64,000 nucleotides of DNA from the NCBI GenBank assembly GCA_002086835.1, contig MVIG01000009.1, positions 62,001-126,000 of the forward strand, in the 5' to 3' direction. This document shows, one piece after another, positions 51,367 through 60,675 of the stretch. The notes under the pieces were generated by a model that saw nothing but the letters and a program-made list of their open reading frames with translations, made no database searches and was not told the DNA's origin. Made by a program: the position numbers and the translations under genes. This DNA is from Mycolicibacterium porcinum. Lineage in GTDB: Bacteria > Actinomycetota > Actinomycetes > Mycobacteriales > Mycobacteriaceae. Position 1 is the first letter of the stretch. Each line of letters starts with the position of its first letter.

Positions 51367-52557
51367 CTATCGGTCCGGCGGTAGATCGGATGGACGTTGT
51401 GCGGGCAGTTTCTCGGTCTTGGCCTCGGCACCGGGGACCTGGAAACCTTGGGTGTTGAAGAAGCCGTGATCGGCGGTGTCCAGTCCGGGATCGATCAGAG
51501 TCGACTCGGCGCGCACCGCGAACGAACCGACGACGGCACCGCCGACCAGGGCCAGCAGCCCCAGCGCGGCGAAGGTGATCGGCAGGACACGGGTCCACAG
51601 CGACACCCGGTCGCGTTCATCCTGAGCGGCGGCGACCTGGGATTCCACGGTCTCCTCGTTGGAGGTGACCTTGTAGTCGACGTAGGTCACCTCAGGCTTG
51701 AGCGCGTCGCGCGCGTAGTACTGGTAGCCGTGGTCCTGCGACTTGACGATGGTGCCGGACACCGGGTCGACCCAGAAAGTGCGCTGTGCGGCGTAGAAGC
51801 GGTCCATCGTGATCCGCTCGTCAGGTTCGCCGGGCACACCCCACATCGCGGCACTCGCGGTGACCGAGCTGTCGGCGTCGTCCTCGTAGAGCGAGGAGTA
51901 CTTGATCGGATCGGCCAGCTTGCCGTTGGAGTCGTAGCCGACGTTCTGGATGAACCGGTAGGCGGTCAGCCCGTTGACATCTTCTTCACCGTCGTAGTTC
52001 GCGTCGAACGCCTTCTGCGCGATCGGGTCGAAGAACGGGTAGGTCTTCTTCTCGGTGTCGAAGGGGAATCGGTAGGTCAGGCCCTCGTGCGGCAGCGCGA
52101 CGTTGGTCGGCGGCTTCTCGTCCTCGATGGCCCGCGGCTTCTGCAGCGCCCCGCCCGGGTTGTTGTCGCTGGACACGGCCAGCGCCGTGCTGCGGTTCAT
52201 GGTGACGGTGTCCACCATCGCCAACAGCAGGCCGGAGTCTTTCTGCCGGTCGGTACGCCGCAGTGTGCTGCCCACCTGCAGTGTCACCACCTCGGCGTTG
52301 GACGGCGATTCCACGCTGACCTGTTGCTGCAGAGCGACCGGCACGTTGCGGTCGACAGAGAACTTCTCGGCCACCAGCGATTCCGGATCGAAAGCGGTCG
52401 CGGTTCCATCGCTGACCAGGCTGGTATCCAGATTGAGCGGGATCTTCGCGATCTTGCCCTTGGTGTAGGTGGTCAGCAACAGTGCGGCGATGAGCAGGGC
52501 TGCACCCAACCCCATCAGTCCACATGCCGCGATACGCAGCGCAACTGCGCGGTTCAA
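51367..52557 (-). CDS. pgfA: PgfA-like periplasmic/membrane protein (DUF3068, Rv0227c-like), 396 aa
   Basis: One N-terminal membrane helix (residues ~8-30), a large beta-rich extracytoplasmic domain (DUF3068), and a second helix near ~328-350 (PITFAALGLLALVGGAVVGSF), then a short cytoplasmic tail. In M. smegmatis the homologue, PgfA, is an essential polar growth factor tied to trehalose monomycolate transport with MmpL3. The TTG start at 52557 is supported by AAGGAGG at 7-bp spacing. It overlaps no gene but runs directly into the Rv0226c-like gene. Confidence 0.9.
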   Translation of the reverse strand: MNRAVALRIAACGLMGLGAALLIAALLLTTYTKGKIAKIPLNLDTSLVSDGTATAFDPESLVAEKFSVDRNVPVALQQQVSVESPSNAEVVTLQVGSTLRRTDRQKDSGLLLAMVDTVTMNRSTALAVSSDNNPGGALQKPRAIEDEKPPTNVALPHEGLTYRFPFDTEKKTYPFFDPIAQKAFDANYDGEEDVNGLTAYRFIQNVGYDSNGKLADPIKYSSLYEDDADSSVTASAAMWGVPGEPDERITMDRFYAAQRTFWVDPVSGTIVKSQDHGYQYYARDALKPEVTYVDYKVTSNEETVESQVAAAQDERDRVSLWTRVLPITFAALGLLALVGGAVVGSFAVRAESTLIDPGLDTADHGFFNTQGFQVPGAEAKTEKLPAQRPSDLPPDR

Positions 52558-52711
52558 ACCGGGCCTCCTTCAGTGTGGGCCAACTCGTCGTGAGGCAAAC
52601 CCGTTCGACCCTAACAGCACTATTTAAGGCCATCACTTACTCCGGCGGCACGCCGCGGGTGCATTAACCCGCAGTTTGGCGGGGTTGCCACGGCGCGGCA
52701 CACTGGTCGCC

Positions 52712-53911
52712 GTGGCCACCCGAGTAGCGGAGCCGGAAACGGGTTCGGAGCCGGTCGGGGGAACTCGCAGCTTCCTGCCGGCCGTCGAAGGCATGCGTGC
52801 CTGCGCGGCCATGGGTGTGGTGCTCACCCACGTCGCCTTCCAGACCGGGCACACCACCGGGGTGAGCGGCCGGTTCTTCGGCCGGTTCGACCTCGCGGTG
52901 GCGGTGTTCTTCGCGCTCTCGGGGTTCCTGTTGTGGCGAGGTCACGCCGCGGCCGCCCGGGGTTTGCGTCCTCGCCCCCGCACCGGTCACTACCTGCGCT
53001 CCCGCGTCGTGCGCATCATGCCCGGATATGTGGTCGCCGTCGTGGTGATCATCCTGCTGCTCCCCGAGGCCAAGGCCGATCTGACGGTGTGGCTGGCGAA
53101 CCTGACCCTGACCCAGATCTATGTCCCGCTGACGTTGACCGCGGGGCTGACGCAGATGTGGAGCCTGTCGGTCGAGGTCAGTTTCTATCTGGCCTTGCCG
53201 CTACTGGCGTTGTTGGCGCGGCGGCTGCCCGTGCGGGCCCGCATCGGCGTGATCATCGCGCTGGCGGCGCTGAGCCTGTTGTGGGTGCGGATCCCCTTCT
53301 CCGGGACCACCGGGCTCAATCCGTGGAACTGGCCGCCGGCGTTCTTCTCGTGGTTCGCCGCCGGCATGGTGCTCGCCGAACTCACGGTGAGCCCATTCGG
53401 CTGGGTGCACCGGCTGGCCCGGCGCCGCGTCCTGATGGGTGTCATCGCCGCGGTGGCGTTCGCCATCGCGGCCTCCCCACTGGCGGGCCTGGAAGGCCTA
53501 CGCCCGGGCTCGGTCGGGCAGGTGACCCTGAAGACCGCGATGGGCGCGATCGTCGCGGGCGCGCTGCTGGCTCCGCTGGTCCTCGACCACCCCGACACCG
53601 GACATCCGATCCTGGGCAACAAGGTGATGGTCACGCTGGGCCGCTGGTCTTACGGACTGTTCGTCTGGCACCTGGCGGCGTTGGCCATGGTGTTCCCGAT
53701 GATCGGGGAGTTCCTGTTCAACGGGCAGATGCTGGTGGTGTTGGTGCTCACCCTGGTGTTCGGCTTCGCGCTGGCCGCCGTGAGCTACGCGTTGGTGGAA
53801 TCCCCGTGCCGGGAGGCGTTGCGGCGCTGGGAGTACCGGAATCAGACCCCGGTGCCGCCGTTGGACAGCTCGATCACCGACGAGCCCGAGCCTGCCCCAG
53901 CCGCGCGATGA
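52712..53911 (+). CDS. tmaT: Acyltransferase-3 family membrane protein, TmaT-like (Rv0228), 399 aa
   Basis: Ten or so membrane helices and acyltransferase-3 motifs: RSFLPAVEGMRACAAMGVVLTH with the catalytic His, and FFALSGFLLW with the RxxR-type turn. TmaT acetylates trehalose monomycolate to allow export in Corynebacterineae, and Rv0228 is its counterpart as I recall. GTG 52712 gives the usual length. It is divergent from pgfA, whose protein also serves mycolate export, so the two likely act in one pathway. It overlaps the convergent ligase by 38 bp. Confidence 0.82.
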   Translation: MATRVAEPETGSEPVGGTRSFLPAVEGMRACAAMGVVLTHVAFQTGHTTGVSGRFFGRFDLAVAVFFALSGFLLWRGHAAAARGLRPRPRTGHYLRSRVVRIMPGYVVAVVVIILLLPEAKADLTVWLANLTLTQIYVPLTLTAGLTQMWSLSVEVSFYLALPLLALLARRLPVRARIGVIIALAALSLLWVRIPFSGTTGLNPWNWPPAFFSWFAAGMVLAELTVSPFGWVHRLARRRVLMGVIAAVAFAIAASPLAGLEGLRPGSVGQVTLKTAMGAIVAGALLAPLVLDHPDTGHPILGNKVMVTLGRWSYGLFVWHLAALAMVFPMIGEFLFNGQMLVVLVLTLVFGFALAAVSYALVESPCREALRRWEYRNQTPVPPLDSSITDEPEPAPAAR

Positions 53912-55358
53912 GCTCGTCGCGCACCGCGGTGCGCCTGGCCTTGCCCGCGTCGTCACGTAGCGGGGTGTCGACGAACTCCACGTCGACGGGCACTTTGTAG
54001 CCGGACAGGCGCTCACGCAGGAAGGCCTGCACCGCCTCGGCGTCGAGGTCCGACGCGCCGCAGGTCTGTACCAGCGCGTACGGCACCTGTCCCAGATCTT
54101 CGTGCGGTATGCCGACCACGAGGCAGGACAGCACGTCGGGATGTTCGGCGAGCGCCGCCTCGATCTCGGCCGGGTACACGTTCTTGCCGCCCACGGTGAA
54201 CATGTCCACCCGCCGGTCGTTGAGGTAGAAGAACCGTTCGGCGCCGTCGTCGACGTAATAGCCGAGATCTCCGAGTGAATCCCAGCCGTCGCGGCTCTTG
54301 GCCGTGCTGCCCACGTAGCGGTAGGTGGGGGCGGCGCCGGGCCCGGGCCGCAGGTAGATCTCGCCGGTCACTCCCGGCGGGCATTCCGCGCCGTCGTCGT
54401 CGAGCACCTTCATCTCACCGGCCACCACCACACCGACCGATCCGGGATGCCTCAGCCACTGCTCACCGGAGATGAATGTCAGGGCCTGCAGTTCGGTGCC
54501 GCCGTACAGTTCCCACAGCGCGTCCGGTCCCAGCAGGTCGATCCAGGCTTGTTTGACCGCCGGCGGGCAGGGCGCTCCGACGTGCCAGAACCGCCGAATG
54601 CTCGACAGGTCAAAGGCATTCGGGTCGGCGCGGTAGACCGGCAGCAGCCGTTGCATGATGGTGGGCACCGTGGTCAGGAACGTCACCCGGTGTTCGGTGA
54701 CCAGGCGCAGGAACTCGGCCGGGTCGAAGCGCGGCATCGGCACCAGGTGGTGGCCCTGCAACAGGGCGATGGCGAATGTGGTGAAGCCGGTGTTGTGGCT
54801 CATCGGCACCGACATCAAGGTGACGTCGCCGGGTTCGGCGCCAAGGGGAACTCCGATGAGAGCCGGCACCCGGCTGTCGCCGCCGGCCTCGATCAGCTTC
54901 GGCCGCCCGGTGCTACCGCCCGACGCCATCGATTTCCAGGTCGGTGCGACGGCCTCGGGCAGCGGTGCGTCGGACAGCTCGGCGTCAGGAGTGAAACCTG
55001 ATGGAACCCAGGGAGTTTCACCGGCGTCACGACCGACCACCAGGGCCCGGGGGCGGAGCGCCAGGATCCCGGCGAACTCGGCGTCCGGCAGCCGGGGCGA
55101 CAAAGGTTGCGGCACCGCGCCGAGCTTCCAGGTGGCCAGCACGGCCTGCACCCATTCGATCGAATTCGGCAGACTTATGGTGACGTAATCGCCTTGTCGC
55201 ACACCGCGTTCGGCGTAGGCGCGGGCGAGCCGGTTGGTGGAGCGGTCCAGTTCGGCCCGGGTGAGCGTGACGCCCTGGCAGGTCACGGCGGGCCGGTCGG
55301 GGTCCGCTTCGGCAAGCTGGGAGAACTGGATGGGGATGGTGGGGATGGCGTCGGTCAT
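53874..55358 (-). CDS. AMP-binding acyl-CoA ligase, 494 aa
   Basis: ANL ligase with a variant P-loop (MASGGSTGRPKLI rather than TSGTTG), ELYGGTE, SLGDLGYYVDD and a C-terminal lysine (DDAGKARRTAVRDEL). The glycine-rich P-loop variant and the early GVPLGAEPGD block recall bile-acid/steroid-CoA ligases. It starts 1 bp after the phosphotriesterase-like gene stop and ends overlapping tmaT. It is absent from this position in M. tuberculosis as far as I recall, so it is an insertion in the conserved block. Confidence 0.85.
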   Translation of the reverse strand: MTDAIPTIPIQFSQLAEADPDRPAVTCQGVTLTRAELDRSTNRLARAYAERGVRQGDYVTISLPNSIEWVQAVLATWKLGAVPQPLSPRLPDAEFAGILALRPRALVVGRDAGETPWVPSGFTPDAELSDAPLPEAVAPTWKSMASGGSTGRPKLIEAGGDSRVPALIGVPLGAEPGDVTLMSVPMSHNTGFTTFAIALLQGHHLVPMPRFDPAEFLRLVTEHRVTFLTTVPTIMQRLLPVYRADPNAFDLSSIRRFWHVGAPCPPAVKQAWIDLLGPDALWELYGGTELQALTFISGEQWLRHPGSVGVVVAGEMKVLDDDGAECPPGVTGEIYLRPGPGAAPTYRYVGSTAKSRDGWDSLGDLGYYVDDGAERFFYLNDRRVDMFTVGGKNVYPAEIEAALAEHPDVLSCLVVGIPHEDLGQVPYALVQTCGASDLDAEAVQAFLRERLSGYKVPVDVEFVDTPLRDDAGKARRTAVRDELIARLGQARARR

Positions 55359-55359
55359 C

Positions 55360-56331
55360 TCAGTACCCGCCCTTGTGGTCGAAGATCCGTCGCGGGTTGT
55401 CCACCAGCATCGTGGTGATCTGGTCCTCGGTGACGCCGCGCTCGCGCAGCGCGGGCAGCACGTCGTTGTGGATGTGCAGGTAGTGGCTGTTCGGAAGGGC
55501 CTGTGCGGTCAGTTCGCCGGGCAGTGCGTCGAAGTAACACCAGGTGTCGTGCGAGAGCACCATCTTCTCGGCGTGGCCGCGCTCGCACATGGTGGCGACC
55601 GTGGCAACCCTTTCCTCGAACGGAAGGAAGACATCGACACCGAAGCGGTCCATACCGATGTAGGAACCGTTGGCGATCAATTCTTCGAGGTAGTCGATGT
55701 CGGTGGTGTCGCCGCAGTGGCCGATGATCACCCGGGACAGGTCGACGCCCTCCTCTGCGAAGATGCGCTGCTGCTCGAGGCCGCGCCTGCTGGCCGCGTG
55801 GGTGTGGGTGGAGATCGGCACCCCGGTCTGCCGGTGGGCCTGCGCCACGGCCCGCAGCACCCGTTCGACGCCGGGAGTGACGCCGGGTTCGTCGGTGGCG
55901 CACTTGAGGATCGCCGCCTTGATCCCGGTATCGGCGATGCCGTGTTCGATGTCGCGGACGAACATGTCGGTCATCGGTTCGGGCAGGCCGACCGCGGGGC
56001 CGTTGAAGTGGAAGGTGAGCGGCAGGTCGTTATAGGTGTAGAAGCCGGTGGCGACGACGATGTTGAGGTCGGTGGCCTGGGCGATCCGGGCGATACGTGG
56101 AATGTAGCGGCCGAGGCCGATCACCGTGAGGTCGACGATCGTGTCGACGCCGCGGGATTTGAGTTCGGTGAGCCGCGCGATCGCGTCGGCCTCCCGGCTG
56201 GCGTCGTCTCCCCAGGACTCTGGATAATTCTGGTTCAGCTCGGTGCTCATGATGAAGACGTGCTCGTGCATGAGCGTGACGCCGAGGTCGGCGGTATCGA
56301 TGGCTCCGTGGGCGGTGTTGACAGTCGGCAC
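55360..56331 (-). CDS. php: Phosphotriesterase-like lactonase, Rv0230c-like (php), 323 aa
   Basis: All PTE-family metal ligands are in place: His22 and His24 (LMHEHVF), carboxylated Lys143 (AILKCATDE), His176 (STHTH), His205 (IIGHCGD) and Asp262 (LSHDTW). Homologues such as Rv0230c are lactonases, hydrolysing gamma- and delta-lactones, with weak phosphotriesterase activity. GTG 56331 gives the family's length; upstream sequence in frame is atypical. It forms an operon with the ligase gene. Confidence 0.93.
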   Translation of the reverse strand: MPTVNTAHGAIDTADLGVTLMHEHVFIMSTELNQNYPESWGDDASREADAIARLTELKSRGVDTIVDLTVIGLGRYIPRIARIAQATDLNIVVATGFYTYNDLPLTFHFNGPAVGLPEPMTDMFVRDIEHGIADTGIKAAILKCATDEPGVTPGVERVLRAVAQAHRQTGVPISTHTHAASRRGLEQQRIFAEEGVDLSRVIIGHCGDTTDIDYLEELIANGSYIGMDRFGVDVFLPFEERVATVATMCERGHAEKMVLSHDTWCYFDALPGELTAQALPNSHYLHIHNDVLPALRERGVTEDQITTMLVDNPRRIFDHKGGY

Positions 56332-56350
56332 GAGCCCGATGCTAGGTGTG

Positions 56351-56767
56351 TCAGTCCGCCGCGCGTGGGGATTCGGCCCAGTCGCGGGCGGTGGTGCCCG
56401 CGCCGTCGAGCCCCCAGCTGATGATGCGGCGCGGCGCGATGCGGATGATGTCGCCGGACAGCCCACCGTCGGTGGTGCCAGCTCCCGGTAATGGCGTTGC
56501 CGTACCGCGGATTTCGATGCCGCGCGCGTCCGGTGGCCGCACCGAGAGCACTGTGTCGACGATGAACGCCACCTGTGGATTGCGAAGAACGTTGCGCCAC
56601 TTCTGCGTCGACGCGAGGGCGTGGCCGACGATGTCGACACCGTCCTCGTCGGGACTCAGGTGAACACTGACGGGGCGGATTTGCGGATCGCCGGCTCCGC
56701 CGACGGTGCTCAGCCGCCCGATCGGCTGCTCGCGCAGGTACGCCAGTTCGGCGGGGGTGAAGGTCAT
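56351..56767 (-). CDS. PPOX-class (F420-type) split-barrel protein, 138 aa
   Basis: Pyridoxamine-phosphate-oxidase-like split barrel: LREQPIGRLSTVGGAGDPQIRPVSV and HALASTQKWRNVLRNPQVAFIVD, as in mycobacterial F420-dependent reductases of the PPOX class. It would bind F420 or a flavin and reduce an unknown substrate. The start overlaps the marR stop by 4 bp, so the two are coupled. It ends 19 bp upstream of php. Confidence 0.85.
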   Translation of the reverse strand: MTFTPAELAYLREQPIGRLSTVGGAGDPQIRPVSVHLSPDEDGVDIVGHALASTQKWRNVLRNPQVAFIVDTVLSVRPPDARGIEIRGTATPLPGAGTTDGGLSGDIIRIAPRRIISWGLDGAGTTARDWAESPRAAD

Positions 56768-57249
56768 GAGGTCTGCTTTCCGTCGTCGGGTTGCTGGTCG
56801 GCTTGTGCCAGGTTCGCGTGGAGCCGCGTGAATACCTTTTCGACGCAGTCGAGTTCGTCGGGCTTGATGTGGTCGAAGAACAGCTCGCGCACCGACTCGC
56901 TGTGTAGTGGGACGGCGATTCGCAGCGCTTCGGCGCCGGTGGCGGTGAGCACCGCGCGATAGCCCCGGCGATCTTCCGGGACCGGTTCGCGCAGCACCAG
57001 GCCCCGTTTGGTCATCGAGTTGATCTGGTAGGTGATCCGGCTGCGGGAGAACACCATCTTCTCGGCGAGTTCGCTCATGCGCAGGCGGTGATCGGTGGCG
57101 TTCGCCAACATCGTCAGCAGGTGGTAGTCGATCAGCGTGAGGTTCGTGGCCGCCTTCAGGCGCTCGTCGAGCAGTGTCTCGAGGCGCAGGCTGGACTCGA
57201 TGTACGGCCGCCAGGCCTGCTCCTGGGCTGAGGACAGTTTGCGTGCCAT
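56764..57249 (-). CDS. MarR-family regulator, 161 aa
   Basis: MarR core: YHLLTMLANATDHRLRMSELAEKMVFSRSRITYQINSMTKRGLVLREPVPEDRRGYRAVLTATG. The RSRITYQI helix and the wing are intact. The gene is divergent from the class I methyltransferase and lies upstream of a PPOX gene. Two palindromes lie in its promoter gap. Confidence 0.9.
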   Translation of the reverse strand: MARKLSSAQEQAWRPYIESSLRLETLLDERLKAATNLTLIDYHLLTMLANATDHRLRMSELAEKMVFSRSRITYQINSMTKRGLVLREPVPEDRRGYRAVLTATGAEALRIAVPLHSESVRELFFDHIKPDELDCVEKVFTRLHANLAQADQQPDDGKQTS

Positions 57250-57304
57250 CTTCCTCCAATCGGCAAACTGGTTCAGTTTTGAATAGTTCCAAGTATCGCC
57301 TTGT

Positions 57305-57355
57305 CATCTGACAGATGTCGACCTACAGTCAATATAGTACAAATTTTAACTATAT
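57305..57355. promoter_or_regulatory. Two palindromes in the marR/methyltransferase divergent promoter
   Basis: CATCTG-A-CAGATG (57305-57317) and ATATAGT-N10-ACTATAT (57332-57355). The second lies 15 bp before the methyltransferase GTG and the sequence around it is unusually AT-rich. Candidate MarR binding sites. Confidence 0.5.
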
Positions 57356-57370
57356 GAAGGGACGGATGAC

Positions 57371-57985
57371 GTGACACAACGGATCGACTGGGACCAGGCG
57401 TATCAGGCCGAGGGAACTCCCGCGTGGAGCATCGGCGCGCCGCAACCGGAATATGCCGCGATCATCGACGCCGAAGGCGCGGTCCAGGGTGAGGTGCTCG
57501 ATGCCGGCTGCGGCCATGCCGAGCTGGCGCTGGCGTTGGCGGCGCGAGGTCACACCGTCGTCGGCATCGACCTGAGCCCGACGGCCGTGGCCGCCGCGGC
57601 CAAGGCGGCCGAGGAACGCAACCTGGCCAACGCGACGTTCGCGGCCGCCGACATCTCTACGCTCACCGGGTATGACGGGCGGTTCGGCACGATCTTCGAC
57701 AGCGGGTTGTTGCACGCGCTGCCGGACGAGCTGCGTGACGGCTATCTGAAGTCGATGCACCATGCTGCCGCGTCCGGCGCGCGGTTCTACATTCTGGCGT
57801 TCGGCGCAGGCGCGTTCGGCGAGCACACCGGGCCAGGGCCCACCCAGTTCACCGAAGACCAATTGCGCGACGAGGTTTCGCGGTACTGGCAGGTAGACGA
57901 GATCCGGCCGGCGCAGTTGCACGCCGCCCTACCGGAAGGCCCCGCTCAGATGCCGGGCTTCCTGGTCATCGCCACCAAGGTTTAG
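57371..57985 (+). CDS. Class I SAM-dependent methyltransferase, 204 aa
   Basis: Motif I is VLDAGCGHAELALALA and the acidic strand end is VVGIDLSP; FDSGLLHALPDEL is the fourth motif. The short size with an N-terminal DWDQAYQAEGTPAWSIG is typical of the TehB/thiopurine-like methyltransferases. GTG 57371 was taken. It overlaps the convergent GNAT gene by 4 bp. The substrate may be a toxic small molecule, in line with MarR control. Confidence 0.88.
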   Translation: MTQRIDWDQAYQAEGTPAWSIGAPQPEYAAIIDAEGAVQGEVLDAGCGHAELALALAARGHTVVGIDLSPTAVAAAAKAAEERNLANATFAAADISTLTGYDGRFGTIFDSGLLHALPDELRDGYLKSMHHAAASGARFYILAFGAGAFGEHTGPGPTQFTEDQLRDEVSRYWQVDEIRPAQLHAALPEGPAQMPGFLVIATKV

Positions 57986-58299
57986 TTGGCAGCCTCCACC
58001 GCGGCCAGTACCTCAGGGGTGATCGGGTCGAGCAGGTCGTCGAAGTCGTGGTGCGTTTGCACGTACTTCTTCACGTACGGGCACACCGCGACGATGCGCT
58101 TGCCGGCCGCGCGGGCGTCGGTCAGCGCGGCCGACACCAGTTCGCCGGCCAGGCCGCGCCCGCCGAACTTGTCGTCGATCTCGGTGTGGTAGAAGATTCG
58201 CTGGCCGCCGGAGTCGACATAGGCTGCGAGGCCGGCATGCTCACCGTCGACGGTGATCTCGTAGTGGCGCGCTTCGGGAATGTTGCGGACTTCAGCCAT
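57982..58299 (-). CDS. GNAT-like N-acetyltransferase (YidJ/Gcn5-related small type), 105 aa
   Basis: Small acetyltransferase: the acetyl-CoA site is FGGRGLAGELVSAAL, preceded by IFYHTEIDD and followed by VAVCPYVKKYVQTH, the pattern of the short YjdJ-like family (Pfam GNAT_acetyltransf-type DUF). ATG 58299 gives the family size. Divergent from the MFS gene with 40 bp between the starts. Confidence 0.88.
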   Translation of the reverse strand: MAEVRNIPEARHYEITVDGEHAGLAAYVDSGGQRIFYHTEIDDKFGGRGLAGELVSAALTDARAAGKRIVAVCPYVKKYVQTHHDFDDLLDPITPEVLAAVEAAN

Positions 58300-58339
58300 G
58301 ACCCCACTATGCCGCAGCGGCACTGGCACGATCGGTGAG

Positions 58340-59926
58340 ATGGCGGACCGAGCAACGTCGACGTGGGCGCCGTTGGCGTCGCCGATCTACCGAGCGCTGT
58401 GGATAGCCCAGTTCGTCTCGAACCTGGGGACCTGGATGCAGACGGTGGGTGCCCAGTGGATGCTGGTCGGGGATCCGCGTGCCCCGGTCCTGGTGCCGTT
58501 GGTGCAGACCGCCACCACGCTGCCGGTGATGCTGCTGGCCCTGCCGTCCGGCGTGCTGGCCGATCTGGTCGACCGACGCCGGCTGCTGCTCGCCACCCAG
58601 GGGGCGATGGCGGCCGGGGTGGCGGCGCTCGCGACCCTGACCGGTGCCGGGTTGGCCACCCCGACCGTGCTGCTGATCCTGTTGTTCCTGATCGGCTGCG
58701 GGCAGGCGCTGACCGCTCCGGCGTGGCAGGCGATCCAGCCGGACCTCGTTCCCCGGGAACAGATCCCGGCCGCCGCGGCGCTCGGCAGCATGAGCATGAA
58801 CGGGGCAAGGGCGATCGGTCCGGCGATCGCCGGGGCGCTGGTGTCGCTGTCGGGTCCGACGCTGGTGTTCGCGCTCAACGCGGTCTCGTTCGCCGGCATC
58901 GTGGTGGTTCTGTTGCTCTGGCGCCGCCCCGCGGCCGAGCACATACTGCCCGCTGAACGGCCGTTGGCCGCGCTCGGCGCGGGTGGCCGGTTCATCCGAA
59001 GGTCACCGATCATCAGGCGGATCCTGCTGCGAGCGGTGTTGTTCATCGGGCCGGGCAGTGCACTGTGGGGCCTGCTTGCGGTCATCGCCGAGAGGCAGCT
59101 GGGGCTGTCCTCGTCCGGCTACGGGCTGCTGCTGGGTGCGCTGGGGGTGGGTGCGGTGCTCGGTGCCCTGGTACTGGGCCGCCTGCAGTTCGCCTTCGGC
59201 CTGAACACCCTGTTGATCGTCGCGGCTCTCGGATTCGCCGGAGCCACTGCCGTTCTGGCGCTGGTCCACAATTTCGGCATCGTGCTCGGGGCGCTCGTCG
59301 TCGGCGGTACGTCCTGGTTGCTGGCCCTGTCCACACTCAACGCCTCGATGCAGTTGAGCCTGCCCGCGTGGGTTCGGGCCCGCGGGTTGTCGGTGTATCA
59401 GCTGACGTTCATGGGCGGTCAGGCCATCGGCTCGCTGGTGTGGGGTCTGGTCGCCGGTGCCGCGAGCACTGTCACGGCGCTGCTGGTCAGCGCCGGCCTG
59501 CTGGGGTTCTGCGCGGTATCGACGTGGTGGTGGCCGTTGCACGCGCGTACCGGCGATCTCGATCTGACGCCGTCGGCGCACTGGCCCGAACCCGCGCTGG
59601 TGTTCGAACCGGAGCCGCCGGACGGTCCGGTCCTGGTGCTGACTTCGTACCGGGTGGAACCCGAGCACGAAGCCGAGTTCTTCGCTGCCATGGGTGTACT
59701 GGGCCGGTCGCGGCAGCGCACCGGCGCCACGCAATGGCGATTGTTCCGTGCCGTCGAACGCGAGCGGGTTTTTGTCGAGGCATTCGTGGTGCGGTCCTGG
59801 GATGAGCACTTGCGCCAGCACCGCACCCGCCTGACGGGCAACGACCTGGTCATCGAGCAGGCGGTCGAGCGCTGGGTCGAGGGTGAGCCCATCTCGCACC
59901 ATCTGATCGCGGTGAAGACTCCTTGA
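58340..59926 (+). CDS. MFS exporter (EntS/MFS_3 type) with fused C-terminal ABM-like domain, 528 aa
   Basis: Residues ~20-400 form 10-12 membrane helices with MFS_3 features (NLGTWMQTVGAQWMLVG at the first helix). Residues ~425-528 are soluble and resemble an antibiotic-biosynthesis-monooxygenase-like ferredoxin fold (VLTSYRVEPEHEAEFFAAM, TQWRLFRAVERERVFVEAFVVRSWDEH). This transporter-plus-ABM layout is known in the 'transmembrane secretion effector' family. It probably exports a small molecule. It ends shortly before the tetR gene of the R2lox operon. Confidence 0.85.
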   Translation: MADRATSTWAPLASPIYRALWIAQFVSNLGTWMQTVGAQWMLVGDPRAPVLVPLVQTATTLPVMLLALPSGVLADLVDRRRLLLATQGAMAAGVAALATLTGAGLATPTVLLILLFLIGCGQALTAPAWQAIQPDLVPREQIPAAAALGSMSMNGARAIGPAIAGALVSLSGPTLVFALNAVSFAGIVVVLLLWRRPAAEHILPAERPLAALGAGGRFIRRSPIIRRILLRAVLFIGPGSALWGLLAVIAERQLGLSSSGYGLLLGALGVGAVLGALVLGRLQFAFGLNTLLIVAALGFAGATAVLALVHNFGIVLGALVVGGTSWLLALSTLNASMQLSLPAWVRARGLSVYQLTFMGGQAIGSLVWGLVAGAASTVTALLVSAGLLGFCAVSTWWWPLHARTGDLDLTPSAHWPEPALVFEPEPPDGPVLVLTSYRVEPEHEAEFFAAMGVLGRSRQRTGATQWRLFRAVERERVFVEAFVVRSWDEHLRQHRTRLTGNDLVIEQAVERWVEGEPISHHLIAVKTP

Positions 59927-59946
59927 CTGTGAGGGCGATCACAGTA

Positions 59947-59965
59947 GTATGACCAGTGGTCATAC
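59947..59965. promoter_or_regulatory. TetR operator palindrome, 19 bp
   Basis: GTATGACCA-G-TGGTCATAC has 9-bp perfect arms around one base, 16 bp upstream of the tetR start. This is a classical size and form for a TetR dimer site, and the neighbouring tetR-R2lox gene pair is the obvious target. Confidence 0.8.
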
Positions 59966-59980
59966 AGGCTGGAGAGTCAG

Positions 59981-60661
59981 ATGCCGACAGTCACTTGGGC
60001 ACGTTTGGACCCCGTTCGCCGCGCGGCGGTGGTGGAAGCGGCCGAGGCGGAATTCGGGGCGCACGGATACTCCCGTGGCAGCCTCAACGTCATCGCCCGG
60101 CGGGCCGGTGTGGCGAAAGGCAGTCTGTTCCAATACTTTGCGGACAAGCGCGACCTGTACGCGTTCATCGCGGACATCGGCAGCCAGCGCGTGCGGGCGT
60201 ACATGGAGGATCGCATCCGCACGCTGGACCCCGACCGCCCGTTCTTCGACTTCCTCACCGATCTGCTCGACGACTGGGTGGCCTACTTCGCCGACCATCC
60301 CCAAGACCGTTCGCTGCACGCCGCGGCGAGCTTCGAGGTGGACACCGACGCCCGGGTCAGCGTCCGGACCGTCATCCACCGCCACTATCTCGAGGTGCTG
60401 CGCCCCCTCGTGCAGGAGGCGCAGACCCGCGGTGATCTGCGGGCCGACGCCGACGCCGGCGCGTTGATATCGCTGCTGTTGATGATCTTTCCGCACCTGG
60501 CACTCGCGCCGTATGTGCGTGGGATGGATCCGATCCTGGGCCTGGACGAGCCCAGTCCCGAGCAGCCGGCCCTGGCCGTGCGCAGACTCGTCGCGGTGCT
60601 GGCAGCCGCCTTCGCGGTACCCAAGAGCCCGGCGGCCATCGAAGCAGCCCACCAGACCTGA
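59981..60661 (+). CDS. TetR-family regulator, Rv0232-like, 226 aa
   Basis: HTH at residues ~10-58 ([44 protein letters not shown]) and a ligand domain with a conserved C-terminus. The gene precedes the R2lox gene by 14 bp, as Rv0232 precedes Rv0233. Autoregulation through the 59947 palindrome is likely, with the R2lox gene on the same transcript. Confidence 0.92.
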   Translation: MPTVTWARLDPVRRAAVVEAAEAEFGAHGYSRGSLNVIARRAGVAKGSLFQYFADKRDLYAFIADIGSQRVRAYMEDRIRTLDPDRPFFDFLTDLLDDWVAYFADHPQDRSLHAAASFEVDTDARVSVRTVIHRHYLEVLRPLVQEAQTRGDLRADADAGALISLLLMIFPHLALAPYVRGMDPILGLDEPSPEQPALAVRRLVAVLAAAFAVPKSPAAIEAAHQT

Positions 60662-60675
60662 GGAGGTCAATTCCC

